A stretch of 64,000 nt of DNA from a virus, in IMG/VR virus record IMGVR_UViG_3300020159_002019, positions 1 to 64,000 of that record; one strand, written 5' to 3'. Below the pieces are notes generated by a model. The model was not told the DNA's origin and ran no database searches. It saw nothing but the letters and a program-made list of their open reading frames with translations. Made by a program: the position numbers and the translations under genes. Below are positions 53,557 through 62,026 of the stretch, in pieces; within the stretch, counting starts at the first letter, position 1, and every line of letters begins with the position of its first letter.

Positions 53557-55097
53557 TGGCTAATACCGGACAAGCAGATAAAAAACTTATACTTGATAGA
53601 GTTCAAAACTTTTTAATTACAATTGAGCAATTAAAAAAAGAAAAGCTCGTATTACAATTAACAAATTATTCATTACCTTCATTAAGAATACCTAAAGACG
53701 ATCCATTTGATTTTCTTATGGATTTACTTGGAACAATGAAAGGTAAGAAACAAGCTGTTCAAGAAGTTCTAAATTCAGTATTGGGTAGTATAGATTCAAT
53801 CAATATTAAACTTAAAGAAGGTTTAAAAAAAGTAATTCTTAAATCTTTCTTTTGTAATAATGACTTTGTTGTAAAACCAGAATATACAAATGGTTCAAAT
53901 GATATTGAATTCTCAATATCAAGCATAGATTATTTTTTCTTATTAAAAACTAGTCCATTAGATGATGTAAGTGGGGCTTATGAAATAAATAGTGGATTGA
54001 ATAGATTTATTTATGATACATTAAATGGTTCGGCAGGGACATCATCGTGGCAAGATTTACTAACTAATGTGAGTTTTAATCAATCAACACAAGTTTTAAG
54101 TTTTAGAATAAATCCTAAATATGCGAATCAACCTGTAAGTGTATTTGTAAATGATTATGTAGATTCACTTACTATTATTGATAATGAGTTCTTCAAATCT
54201 TTATTTAGTATCTCTCAAAAACCAAATAAAGAATTACAGAAAAGATTACAATTTTTAAATAAATTGATTAATGATGTAAGAAATGCTTGTGCTCCGACAT
54301 TGAATGATGTGGGTAAAAATAAGACAGAAAAAGAAGCTATATTAGTAGATTTATTAAATAATAAAGGGAAACCTTTAAGTCAAATATTAGCTGAAAGAAT
54401 TGCTAAATACAATGAATATGATACTTTAGCTGATGATTTTACAAATAAAATAAATCAAATTCTTTGTCAGCCCATACAAACACCAATAACAAACCAAACT
54501 GTATTGGATGCTTATAGTCAGATAAATGATGAAATAAACCAATTAAATAGTTTATTAAATGGCATTGATAGTGTATTAAATAATTCATATCAAAATAATG
54601 CTAATGGAACAGGTAATGGTATTGCAACTGGTGGGGATCCAATAACTGATAGCCCTTTTTCTTTACCTACATTAAATATAGATTTCAAGTTAGGTATAAT
54701 AGCTCAAATACCTAATAATATTGCTAGATTATTATTATCCCCAAAGGTAATAATGTTATTTGGTATTTTAACACAATTACAAAATTTACCATGGAATGAA
54801 GGATTTGAAAGTTTTTTACAAAAATTTACAAAATCTTTATTTGATATGATTAAAAGTATTATAACTGAAATATATGATAAGATATATAATTTAGTTGCTG
54901 ATAATATATGGTTGATAATACAAGGTTTAATATTACAAATTGTGGGTGAAAAAACAAAGGCTAGGTTAGCCATAATATTATCCCTAGTGGCCTTATTTGA
55001 TAAATTAAATGGTATTTTAAGTGATATTGATTTCGGTAATTGTAGGTCAATATTGGATGCCTTATTAAAACTAACATCACTATCCAGTCTATTATAA
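53556..55097 (+). CDS. Virion-like protein, unknown
   Basis: 513 residues, no recognised family. The first ~130 residues are helical (KKLILDRVQNFLITIEQLKK); the middle is polar with N/T-rich linkers (SYQNNANGTGNGIATGGDP ~350); residues ~400-505 are hydrophobic and helical (NLVADNIWLIIQGLILQIV, LAIILSLVALFDKL). The layout resembles phage structural or membrane-penetrating proteins. Position at the head of the late block suggests a virion role. Confidence 0.5.
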   Translation: MANTGQADKKLILDRVQNFLITIEQLKKEKLVLQLTNYSLPSLRIPKDDPFDFLMDLLGTMKGKKQAVQEVLNSVLGSIDSINIKLKEGLKKVILKSFFCNNDFVVKPEYTNGSNDIEFSISSIDYFFLLKTSPLDDVSGAYEINSGLNRFIYDTLNGSAGTSSWQDLLTNVSFNQSTQVLSFRINPKYANQPVSVFVNDYVDSLTIIDNEFFKSLFSISQKPNKELQKRLQFLNKLINDVRNACAPTLNDVGKNKTEKEAILVDLLNNKGKPLSQILAERIAKYNEYDTLADDFTNKINQILCQPIQTPITNQTVLDAYSQINDEINQLNSLLNGIDSVLNNSYQNNANGTGNGIATGGDPITDSPFSLPTLNIDFKLGIIAQIPNNIARLLLSPKVIMLFGILTQLQNLPWNEGFESFLQKFTKSLFDMIKSIITEIYDKIYNLVADNIWLIIQGLILQIVGEKTKARLAIILSLVALFDKLNGILSDIDFGNCRSILDALLKLTSLSSLL

Positions 55098-55139
55098 TAT
55101 AGATTTTCTTTTTACATTTTTTTTATTATCCTTGTATAT

Positions 55140-55424
55140 ATGGAAAACAAGGAATACGAACACGTAAATCACCCAAACCATTACAATACTTTTAGTAAAG
55201 AAGTTATTGATATGATGGTAGATATTTGGGGTGTTGAAAAAACAATTGCTTTTTGTGAGATGAATGCTTTTAAGTATAAAATGCGTATGGGTGATAAACC
55301 AAATCAACCGTTGGAACAAGATGCTAAGAAAGCTTCTTGGTATATTAATAAAGCAAAAGAACTAAAAAGTAAGTTAGATACTTATGGTGTAATAGAAACA
55401 ATCACGGAGGTAATATATAAATGA
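55140..55424 (+). CDS. DUF3310 protein (phage nucleotide kinase-like)
   Basis: 94 residues. NHPNHYNTFSKEVIDMMVD, CEMNAFKYKMRMGDKP and KKASWYINKAKE match the DUF3310 pattern (HPxHY...E-x-I-D...N-x-x-KY-x-x-R-x-x-x-K...K-A-x-W-Y). The family is common in phages and includes T7 gp1.7-type nucleotide kinases. It probably modifies or channels nucleotides. It leads a cassette with two methylases. Confidence 0.75.
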   Translation: MENKEYEHVNHPNHYNTFSKEVIDMMVDIWGVEKTIAFCEMNAFKYKMRMGDKPNQPLEQDAKKASWYINKAKELKSKLDTYGVIETITEVIYK

Positions 55425-56101
55425 TAGAATTCGCAAGAACAAATAAGGATGTTATTAAAACCGTATCGGATGAACAATCGGTTATTATTGATAGCATATT
55501 AAAACTTTATATTCCATCTAGACAAATAGATGTAGATCCGACATATTCTAAAGGTAATTTCTATAAGAAAACAATTATACCTGAACCAAAACATAAGTTT
55601 GATTTATACCCACAAACAGAAGATACAATTCAAGCATCTGCCGATAAACTACCATTACCTGATAATTCAGTAAATAGTATAATGTTCGATCCACCATTTG
55701 TTGTTGGGACTCCTAATACTTCTAAAGGTAAAGTGGGCTCAAATATAATATCAAGCAGGTTTGGTTCATTTAAAAATATTGAAGAGCTTTGGAAATTCTA
55801 TGAAGCATCAATTGGTGAATTTTCAAGAATAATAAACGATAATGGTGTTTTAATTGTAAAATGTCAGGATACTATTAGTTCATCAAAACAATACTTATCA
55901 CATATTGAAGTAATTAATTATGGTATAAGACACGGATTCTATTGTAAGGATTTGTTTATTCAAACAACTAAAAATAGGATATTATCAGGTAAGCATAAAG
56001 TTCAGATGCACGCAAGAAAATACCATTGTTATTGGGTTGTTTTCACTAAGGAAAAGAGTAAGGTAAAATATAATAATTTTTGGGATGAAGAACAAAAATG
56101 A
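55421..56101 (+). CDS. DNA methyltransferase-like protein (DPPF motif)
   Basis: 226 residues. VDPTYSKGNFYKKTI (~38-52) and SIMFDPPFVVGTPN (D90-P-P-F) are motifs of a phage family of putative N6-adenine/N4-cytosine methylases, followed by RIINDNGVLIVKCQDTIS. The C-terminal region HARKYHCYWVVF is the family's HxxYHCYWV-like end. GGAGG about 10 bases before the ATG is one of few clear Shine-Dalgarno sites. Could modify phage DNA against host enzymes. Confidence 0.65.
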   Translation: MIEFARTNKDVIKTVSDEQSVIIDSILKLYIPSRQIDVDPTYSKGNFYKKTIIPEPKHKFDLYPQTEDTIQASADKLPLPDNSVNSIMFDPPFVVGTPNTSKGKVGSNIISSRFGSFKNIEELWKFYEASIGEFSRIINDNGVLIVKCQDTISSSKQYLSHIEVINYGIRHGFYCKDLFIQTTKNRILSGKHKVQMHARKYHCYWVVFTKEKSKVKYNNFWDEEQK

Positions 56102-56336
56102 GATGAATATAAATCATCTAATTAATTCGGTTAATTTTTACTTCACTTTAGATATTTCTAAATCAAAAGAATATTGGGTTGAATTAAAAAGTAGATTAGA
56201 AAAAATATCTTGGAATGAAGAATTAATTAAAATGTATAATAAACCATTTTATGATAAGTATATAAGTAGTGGTTTATTAAGTAAAAAATTTGAGTTTAAA
56301 AATGGTGTTCCTATTAGTTGGGAGGGAGAAATATGA
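56085..56336 (+). CDS. Hypothetical protein
   Basis: 83 residues, charged and helical (NSVNFYFTLDISKSKEYWVE, WNEELIKMYNKPFYDKYIS). No recognised family. It overlaps the methylase before it by 17 bases and the one after it by 4, so it is probably co-translated; perhaps a small partner of one of the methylases. Confidence 0.45.
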   Translation: MKNKNEMNINHLINSVNFYFTLDISKSKEYWVELKSRLEKISWNEELIKMYNKPFYDKYISSGLLSKKFEFKNGVPISWEGEI

Positions 56337-57184
56337 GTTTGGAAATAAATAAAATACATAAAGGATTAACGGAAGAGTTAATCAAACAAATGGATGATAA
56401 GTCAATTAATCTTATTGTCACGTCACCTGATTACGCTAACACAGTAAATTATGGTAAAAAAGTTAAATTATATAATGAGAATACTTTCGCTGATTGGTTT
56501 ATACCGGTTATCAAAGATTTTTACAATAAACTAACTGATGATGGTTCATTTATTATGAATATAAATGATAAGGTATCTAATGGTGAGAGAAGTATCTATG
56601 TTATGGATTTGGTTTGTCGTATTGTTAGAGAAACAGATTTCAAGTTATACGATAGATATATTTGGGGTAAGAAAGCCGCTTTACCGACAGGTGGTAATAA
56701 AAGATTAAATGATAGAATTGAATATATCTTTCATTTTGTAAAATCACCAAAAGATTTTTATTGTGATACAAACGCTATTAGAGAACCATATGCGGAAGCT
56801 TCCGTTAAACGATTTGACTATAAAGTAATGGCGAATGATGTTATTGATGAAAATGGTTTAACTGATAACACAAAAAAGAAAAAGGTGAATGTAAATCCTT
56901 TGGGTAAAGTTCCTGGTACATTATTTCAATTCAATACAGCTGCGACTGTAAGAGATGAAAGTTCAGGAAGGCATCCCGCACCATTTAACCCTGAATTACC
57001 TGAGTTTTTTGTTAAATGGCTAACAAAGGAAGGTGATTTAGTTTTAGATCCTTTTAATGGAGTTGCTTCAAGTGGAGTTGCGTCTTACAATAATAATAGA
57101 AACTATATTGGTTTTGATATGAATGAATTATATATTGATATCAGTAAAGAAAGATTGAATAAATTTAATAAATTAGAAGTATGA
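56333..57184 (+). CDS. N4/N6-type DNA methyltransferase (TSPDY)
   Basis: 283 residues from the ATG at 56333, chosen because GGGAGGGAG sits 4-12 bases upstream; a TTG at 56318 is rejected. The catalytic motif is TSPDYANT (residues 30-37), a variant of TSPPY. ERSIYVMDLVCRIVRE, KLYDRYIWGK and RLNDRIEYIFHFVK follow the N4-cytosine methylase order. Near the end is VLDPFNGVASSGVA, the SAM-binding motif with F-x-G. Aspartate in place of the second proline is unusual and worth noting. Confidence 0.75.
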   Translation: MSLEINKIHKGLTEELIKQMDDKSINLIVTSPDYANTVNYGKKVKLYNENTFADWFIPVIKDFYNKLTDDGSFIMNINDKVSNGERSIYVMDLVCRIVRETDFKLYDRYIWGKKAALPTGGNKRLNDRIEYIFHFVKSPKDFYCDTNAIREPYAEASVKRFDYKVMANDVIDENGLTDNTKKKKVNVNPLGKVPGTLFQFNTAATVRDESSGRHPAPFNPELPEFFVKWLTKEGDLVLDPFNGVASSGVASYNNNRNYIGFDMNELYIDISKERLNKFNKLEV

Positions 57185-57441
57185 AAAAATTGTTTATTTG
57201 GACAAAATTTGGATGTCCAGACTGTATTGAAATGAAAGGTATGTTAGATAACGCTAATATTCCTTATGAGGCTTTGGAAAGTGAATTGTATCAAGGGTGG
57301 GATATTGCGGTTAGCGAAACTAAAAGTAATGGAGTACCGCAAGCTGAATTCGAATACCCTGATGGTAGTATTGTAAGGGTTTGGAACGCCGAAACATTGG
57401 ATGAGTTATTACAAAAAATAAAAGATGAATGGGAAAAATAA
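57181..57441 (+). CDS. Glutaredoxin-like protein
   Basis: 86 residues, thioredoxin fold. FIWTKFGCPDCIEMKGML has the redox motif C12-P-D-C15; GVPQAEFEYPDG carries the cis-proline. It probably reduces a ribonucleotide reductase or other enzyme; no reductase gene is in the window. It overlaps the methylase stop by 4 bases and is followed by a terminator. Confidence 0.8.
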   Translation: MKKLFIWTKFGCPDCIEMKGMLDNANIPYEALESELYQGWDIAVSETKSNGVPQAEFEYPDGSIVRVWNAETLDELLQKIKDEWEK

Positions 57442-57486
57442 TCACTAATTTTAGTAGTAAATATTTTACTTTATTAAATTTTTAGT

Positions 57487-57494
57487 TATTTATA
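57487..57494 (+). promoter_or_regulatory. Orphan TATTTATA box before a terminator
   Basis: Perfect TATTTATA 45 bases after the glutaredoxin stop with no start codon 3 bases on. A terminator lies 29 bases downstream, so if active it would make a very short transcript. Confidence 0.3.
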
Positions 57495-57522
57495 TATTAT
57501 AATTCTTTGTTGGTTTTATAAT

Positions 57523-57557
57523 TAACCCACTTATCCGTAAAAAGATATAGTGGGTTA
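57523..57557 (+). terminator. Rho-independent terminator
   Basis: 9-bp stem TAACCCACT/AGTGGGTTA with a 17-base loop, followed by a T-rich tract (8 T from 57558). It ends the DUF3310-methylase-glutaredoxin transcript. Confidence 0.8.
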
Positions 57558-57576
57558 TTTTTTTTATATTTTCATC

Positions 57577-57584
57577 TATTTATA
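57577..57584 (+). promoter_or_regulatory. TATTTATA box, 3 bases before ATG
   Basis: Perfect TATTTATA, then TGT and the ATG at 57588, directly after the terminator. Confidence 0.6.
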
Positions 57585-57587
57585 TGT

Positions 57588-60182
57588 ATGAGTAAAATTT
57601 TAATCGAAGAAATCAATAGAAATAGAAAAGTGATGGGTATTCAACCCTTAACAGAATCACAAGAATTAGATTTAATATTAGAAGATATTAACAAAGAAGT
57701 ACTAAATGAAGGTTGGTGGGAAACAACTAAATATGCATTATCTAAATTAGGTAGATATAAAGCTAATGGTAAAATCTTGGGTAAAACACAAGAAACAGCT
57801 AAATCTGAAAGTAAGGTTAGGGATTTACTAATGAAAAAAGGTAATGAAATAATCCAACAATTAGATAAAGACATTCGTGGTATAGATCCTGAATTTCCAA
57901 ATAACAAATCAAGAGTATCATTTTTAAGGTGTGTGATATTGGTTTCACAAGCTTATGATTCTATTGTGGCGGCAACTAAATTACCTCCAACAGATCCTAA
58001 GTTTTTACCTATTGATGCCGCCAATCTTATTATTAATGATTTAAGGGAATACGTTAAAAAGTTTTTAGATACTGATTTAAGTGCGGCTTTTAGTATAATG
58101 GATAGTGAAATTATTGATGGTAATTTAATAACTGAAGATGAATTATTAGATGAGGCTGAACCAAGAAGCGCTAAATTATCACAAGCGGGTAAAACAGGTA
58201 AATTCGGCTCAACTAGAATGGATACACTTAAATCAAATAAATTACCTTTATTATTGGCTGGTTTAGGTGTTAGTTTAGGTGGTTTAAGTTGGTTAATGGA
58301 TTCAGTTTGGGGGCAAAGATTCATTGAAGTTCCAACAGAAGAAGAAAAAGTTAAATATTTAAAAAATACTATTGGGACAATACAACCAGGTCAAGGTTTA
58401 ACTCAATGGTTAAATATGTTTGAAGGTACTGGATTAAATCCAAATTCAACCCCACAACAATTTTTAGATGCCGTTACAAAAGTTGGTAATGGTGATTTAG
58501 ATAAAGGTATTGAGGCTTTAACAGAACAAGGTGGTATATTTAGAAACCCTGATGCGGCTAAACAAGTATTAGAACAAATTAAAAATAATCCTGATGGTTA
58601 TAAAAACTTAGGTGAAATGTTTAAAGGGACTTGGGCTGGAACAGGAAAATCTATTGGTGATACATTAGTAACGGTTCCAGGTGCTTCGGTTGTGGAAACA
58701 ATAGCAAAAAAAGTTGCTGTACCTGTATTAAAGAAAGTGTTAGTTAAAACTGCCGCTGGTTCAGCATCTCCAATTATAGGTGCTTTAGGTATTGGTTTGA
58801 TGGCGGCTGGTGCTCTTGTAAAGGGTATGAGAATTAAAGGACAGAAACAATCAAGAGCTAAAACATTAAATGACTTATATCAATCATTGGTAAATTTAGA
58901 ACCAACAGAAGAAAACCCATCATCAGGTATTATTGAAACAGCTGGTGAAGGTGACGCAACAGGTGGTGATCAATCTAAATTGGGCGGTGCGACAGGTGTA
59001 AATATTGAATGTGTAAAAAATTTAATTAAGGCAACGATTCAGTTAAATGAAATGATTAATAAAGGTGTGGTTAAAAATCCGACTAATAAAAATGCTGCTG
59101 GTAGTAAAGGTAATATTAAAGTAGGTCAAGAATATTTATATAATAATAAACCTGTTTTAGTTCTTAATTTAAAAAATCCTGTAAGTAAAGGTTCTGATAA
59201 GAAATGGTTAACAAAAGATGACATTATTGGTAAAGATACTTTAGGTAATAATATGGTTTCTGTTGTATTTAAAAACAAATTAAATGATTATAGTGATATG
59301 AACGCCAGTACGGCTGTCGATATTTCTAAATTAAAACCTATGACTGGTGGTAATAAACCACAACCAACACAACAAAAACAAGGTAGATTCCCTAATTCTA
59401 AGCCTTTAACTCAATCACAATTAAAATCTAGTATTGATTCAGTTGTTCATAATATACTTAGAGAGTTTATTGAATTACAAGAAGCGGGCGCTGCTTGGAA
59501 TACGGCAAATGCTGCTAACGTAACTCAAACAAACGCACCTAAAGGTGGAGCTTTACAAGCCGGAGAAACAGATGCTGTGAATGGTTGGAATAAAGTCGTA
59601 AATGCATTTAAACAAGCCAATGTATCTGCATTAGTTAAACCTATGGAATTATTGGTTAATACTTCAATTTCACAAGGTAAAGATACATTAAAGGCGGCTC
59701 AAGAGGATATGATGCAAATAGGTAATTTAATTATTCAGAATAGAGCAACTATTGGTAAAGTAATTCCATTTGAACAATTAGTAAAAGAAGCTGAAGACCC
59801 TAAAATAACTAGAAGTAGGAATGTTCAAGCAATAGCTAAATCGATATCATTAGTAAGTAGAATTATTATGGCGTATAAAGAAGATATTGGTTTAACAGGT
59901 GCTTATGGTAGTGCTAAAGCCCCTATGAATTTATTTATTCAAGCTTATGATTGTGTAGTTAAAGGTGGTGGTAAATCAGGGGGACAAACAACTCAAGGAG
60001 GGAATCAACCATCACAAGGGGGAAATAACCAAGCAAATCAAGTTGGGGGTAATCAACCTGAAGGAAATGAAGAGGGTGGGACTGAACAATCTGGAGGGGA
60101 AGAAACCTCAAATCAAAAACAAACCGGTGTTGGATTCGATACAAAAGTTAGTGGTTCTATTAGAGGTGATTACTTTAGATAA
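57588..60182 (+). CDS. Large candidate injected/internal virion protein with capsid-targeting-like leader
   Basis: 864 residues. The leader ends VLNEGWWE (L39-N40-E41 then G), an (L/I)-x-E site with the E-G-aromatic pattern of two other proteins. Two hydrophobic stretches: LPLLLAGLGVSLGGLSWLM (~219-237) and SPIIGALGIGLMAAGALVK (~390-408). The C-terminal ~100 residues are Gly/Gln/Glu-rich and low complexity. Cleavage and membrane segments would fit an internal protein that leaves the head with the DNA; this is inference. No known domain. Confidence 0.5.
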   Translation: MSKILIEEINRNRKVMGIQPLTESQELDLILEDINKEVLNEGWWETTKYALSKLGRYKANGKILGKTQETAKSESKVRDLLMKKGNEIIQQLDKDIRGIDPEFPNNKSRVSFLRCVILVSQAYDSIVAATKLPPTDPKFLPIDAANLIINDLREYVKKFLDTDLSAAFSIMDSEIIDGNLITEDELLDEAEPRSAKLSQAGKTGKFGSTRMDTLKSNKLPLLLAGLGVSLGGLSWLMDSVWGQRFIEVPTEEEKVKYLKNTIGTIQPGQGLTQWLNMFEGTGLNPNSTPQQFLDAVTKVGNGDLDKGIEALTEQGGIFRNPDAAKQVLEQIKNNPDGYKNLGEMFKGTWAGTGKSIGDTLVTVPGASVVETIAKKVAVPVLKKVLVKTAAGSASPIIGALGIGLMAAGALVKGMRIKGQKQSRAKTLNDLYQSLVNLEPTEENPSSGIIETAGEGDATGGDQSKLGGATGVNIECVKNLIKATIQLNEMINKGVVKNPTNKNAAGSKGNIKVGQEYLYNNKPVLVLNLKNPVSKGSDKKWLTKDDIIGKDTLGNNMVSVVFKNKLNDYSDMNASTAVDISKLKPMTGGNKPQPTQQKQGRFPNSKPLTQSQLKSSIDSVVHNILREFIELQEAGAAWNTANAANVTQTNAPKGGALQAGETDAVNGWNKVVNAFKQANVSALVKPMELLVNTSISQGKDTLKAAQEDMMQIGNLIIQNRATIGKVIPFEQLVKEAEDPKITRSRNVQAIAKSISLVSRIIMAYKEDIGLTGAYGSAKAPMNLFIQAYDCVVKGGGKSGGQTTQGGNQPSQGGNNQANQVGGNQPEGNEEGGTEQSGGEETSNQKQTGVGFDTKVSGSIRGDYFR

Positions 60183-60196
60183 AAAATATTAAATTT

Positions 60197-61012
60197 ATGA
60201 AAATTAAAATAACAGAAGAACAATATAATACCTTATTAAATGAAGGTTTTTTTGATAGATTAGGTGCTAAAATATCTGCCGGAACTAAACAAATTAAAGC
60301 TGTTGGGTCAAACATTAAAAATATCGTGACAGGTGATGGTAAAAGAACAAGTTATCAAGGGATAAAAAATTTAGGTGATGAAACTAAATTAAAAAGTATT
60401 GGATTATCAGTATATAATTTTATTGACAACTCAATAAAAAAAATTGTAGAAAATTACCCAAGTAGAAACGTGGATGTTTCTGAATATTTATATCTTTTAG
60501 CTGATTTTACAGATCAAAATACTAAGGTTTTAAACCTAAATACTAAATATATTAAAATACCTAAAGCTCAATACTATACAGGTAAAAATGGGGATAACCG
60601 AGAAAATCTTAAACTAAAAAATGAAGGGATATCAATAAATAAAAATATTGAAAATACGATAAAAGATTTGGAAAAATTATTTTCTTCTAGTGGTAGGAAT
60701 AATAATGATTTAATTGATTTAGCTTATAAATATATGTATTTCTTAAAAGAATTTTTAGGTGCAAATGAAAAAATGTTGAAATTAAATGAGAGTAGTTTAT
60801 CTAAAGATAGTAATTTATTTTTTAATAAAAAAACAAATCAAACACAACCAACTCAAGCGACGCCTAATCAACCACAACCAACTCAAGGGGTTCAAAATAA
60901 ACAAACACCTAATCAAACACAACCAACTCAAACTAATTATCCTGGTAGAACTGAAGAGTTGAGACAAAAAATGCAATCTAGATTAAACCCTAACCCTTAT
61001 TACGGTAAATAA
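60197..61012 (+). CDS. Candidate internal-head protein with capsid-targeting-like leader
   Basis: 271 residues. The start MKIKITEEQYNTLLNEGFFD has an L14-N15-E16 site followed by G-F-F-D, close to LNEGWWE of the previous protein. Residues ~20-205 are helical and charged; the C-terminal ~55 residues are a QPTQ-type low-complexity tract (NQTQPTQ). It begins 14 bases after the previous stop. Confidence 0.5.
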   Translation: MKIKITEEQYNTLLNEGFFDRLGAKISAGTKQIKAVGSNIKNIVTGDGKRTSYQGIKNLGDETKLKSIGLSVYNFIDNSIKKIVENYPSRNVDVSEYLYLLADFTDQNTKVLNLNTKYIKIPKAQYYTGKNGDNRENLKLKNEGISINKNIENTIKDLEKLFSSSGRNNNDLIDLAYKYMYFLKEFLGANEKMLKLNESSLSKDSNLFFNKKTNQTQPTQATPNQPQPTQGVQNKQTPNQTQPTQTNYPGRTEELRQKMQSRLNPNPYYGK

Positions 61013-61053
61013 GTAAATATTTACAAAAAGTAAAAGTTTCATATATATAGTGT

Positions 61054-61839
61054 ATGGAATTAGATATAAAGAATTTAGATCAGTTAAAAGCTATTGGTGC
61101 CGCTCAAGAGAGTAATGAACCATACGATGTTATACCCTTACCAAGCGAAGGGTTATTTTACACAAATAAAAAATCATCTGTTAAAGTATCATATTTAACC
61201 GCGGCTGATGAAAACATATTATTATCACCAAATCTACTTAAATCAGGTAAAGCTTTAGACGTTTTATTGGAAAGAAAGATAATGGATAAAGATATTAAGC
61301 ACAATGAATTATTACCTGGTGATAGGGATGCTATATATATTTTTTTAAGAACAAGTGGTTATGGTAATATATACCCTGTTAAATTGACTGATCCTAAAAC
61401 AGGTGACGAATTTGAATATGGGGTTGATTTAAGTGATATAAAATATAAAGAATTAGTTGAGCCTGATAGTAATAATGAATACACTATGAAATTACCCTTG
61501 TCAAAATCCACCATTAAATTTAGATTATTAACAACTAAAGATATTGAATCAATTGATGAGGAAATTGAAAAGAAAAAGAAAATGATGAAATTTTATGTTG
61601 ATGAAACATCAACAAAAAAATTAGAAAGAATGATAATGGAAATTGATGGTGATAGAGATAAAGGTAGAATTGCTCAATTTATATTAAATATGAGGATTGG
61701 TGATAGTTCCGCTATTAGAAAAGAATACAATAGGGTAGAACCTGGTTTAGATTTAGGCTTGGAGGTTGAGGCTCCAAGCGGAGAATTTTTTCGTACTTCA
61801 GTACCAATCAGCCTTTCTTTCTTCTGGCCTGATTTTTAA
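61054..61839 (+). CDS. Baseplate hub / assembly protein, T4 gp26-like (T4_baseplate family)
   Basis: 261 residues. PLPSEGLFYTNKKSSVKVSY followed by LTAADENILLSPNLLKSGKA is the conserved N-terminal block of the family (LPS-x-G-x-x-Y, L-T...D-E...L-x-S). DRDAIYIFLRTSGYGNIYPV and FEYGVDLSDIKY follow. It ends ISLSFFWPDF. The proteins chaperone hub and tape-measure assembly. Translation may shift by +1 at TTT-TTC (61789-61792) to make a longer form (next entry). TATATATA lies 4 bases before the ATG. Confidence 0.75.
   Translation: MELDIKNLDQLKAIGAAQESNEPYDVIPLPSEGLFYTNKKSSVKVSYLTAADENILLSPNLLKSGKALDVLLERKIMDKDIKHNELLPGDRDAIYIFLRTSGYGNIYPVKLTDPKTGDEFEYGVDLSDIKYKELVEPDSNNEYTMKLPLSKSTIKFRLLTTKDIESIDEEIEKKKKMMKFYVDETSTKKLERMIMEIDGDRDKGRIAQFILNMRIGDSSAIRKEYNRVEPGLDLGLEVEAPSGEFFRTSVPISLSFFWPDF
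61786..61792 (+). promoter_or_regulatory. Candidate +1 ribosomal frameshift site TTTTTTC
   Basis: Six T then C. Zero frame reads TTT-TTT-CGT; a +1 slip lets tRNA-Phe move from TTT to TTC with good pairing, entering the frame of the 61793-61993 extension. No ATG precedes that extension in its own frame except far downstream. Inferred. Confidence 0.45.
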
Positions 61840-61993
61840 TACTGAAGAAAACCTATACGATGAATTTGATTTTTTATCACATCATAGGAATATAACTTGG
61901 AATGATTTTTTATCTATGCCTGTTAAAACAAAAAGATATTTAATTGGTAGGGTTATAAAACAATTTGAAGAAATGGAAAACCGCAATAAATAA
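61793..61993 (+). CDS. +1-frame extension of the baseplate hub protein (probable frameshift product)
   Basis: About 66 residues in the frame +1 to the hub gene, after the candidate slip site: LIFNTEENLYDEFDFLSHHR, then NITWNDFLSMPVKTKRYLI and GRVIKQFEEME. The W-x-D-x-x-x-MPV-x-x-x-R pattern looks like real protein, like the small chaperone genes that overlap hub or tail-chaperone genes just before tape measures. The only in-frame start candidate is TTG at 61766, deep in the hub gene. Either a frameshift fusion of about 312 residues or a separately started protein. Confidence 0.55.
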   Translation, partial: VLQYQSAFLSSGLIFNTEENLYDEFDFLSHHRNITWNDFLSMPVKTKRYLIGRVIKQFEEMENRNK

Positions 61994-62006
61994 TTGTGGT
62001 TTTTTT
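61978..62006 (+). terminator. Rho-independent terminator
   Basis: 10-bp stem AAACCGCAAT/ATTGTGGTTT (one G-U pair), 5-base loop, then a T7 tract. It overlaps the end of the extension reading frame and precedes a TATTTATA box. Confidence 0.8.
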
Positions 62007-62015
62007 ATTTAGACA

Positions 62016-62023
62016 TATTTATA
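62016..62023 (+). promoter_or_regulatory. TATTTATA box, 3 bases before ATG
   Basis: Perfect TATTTATA, then TAT and the ATG at 62027, just after a terminator. Confidence 0.6.
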
Positions 62024-62026
62024 TAT

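Noticed and set aside
59965-60192. Alternative + frame at the end of the 57588 gene
   Set aside because: It overlaps the Gly/Gln-rich tail in another frame and has no start signal or conserved features.
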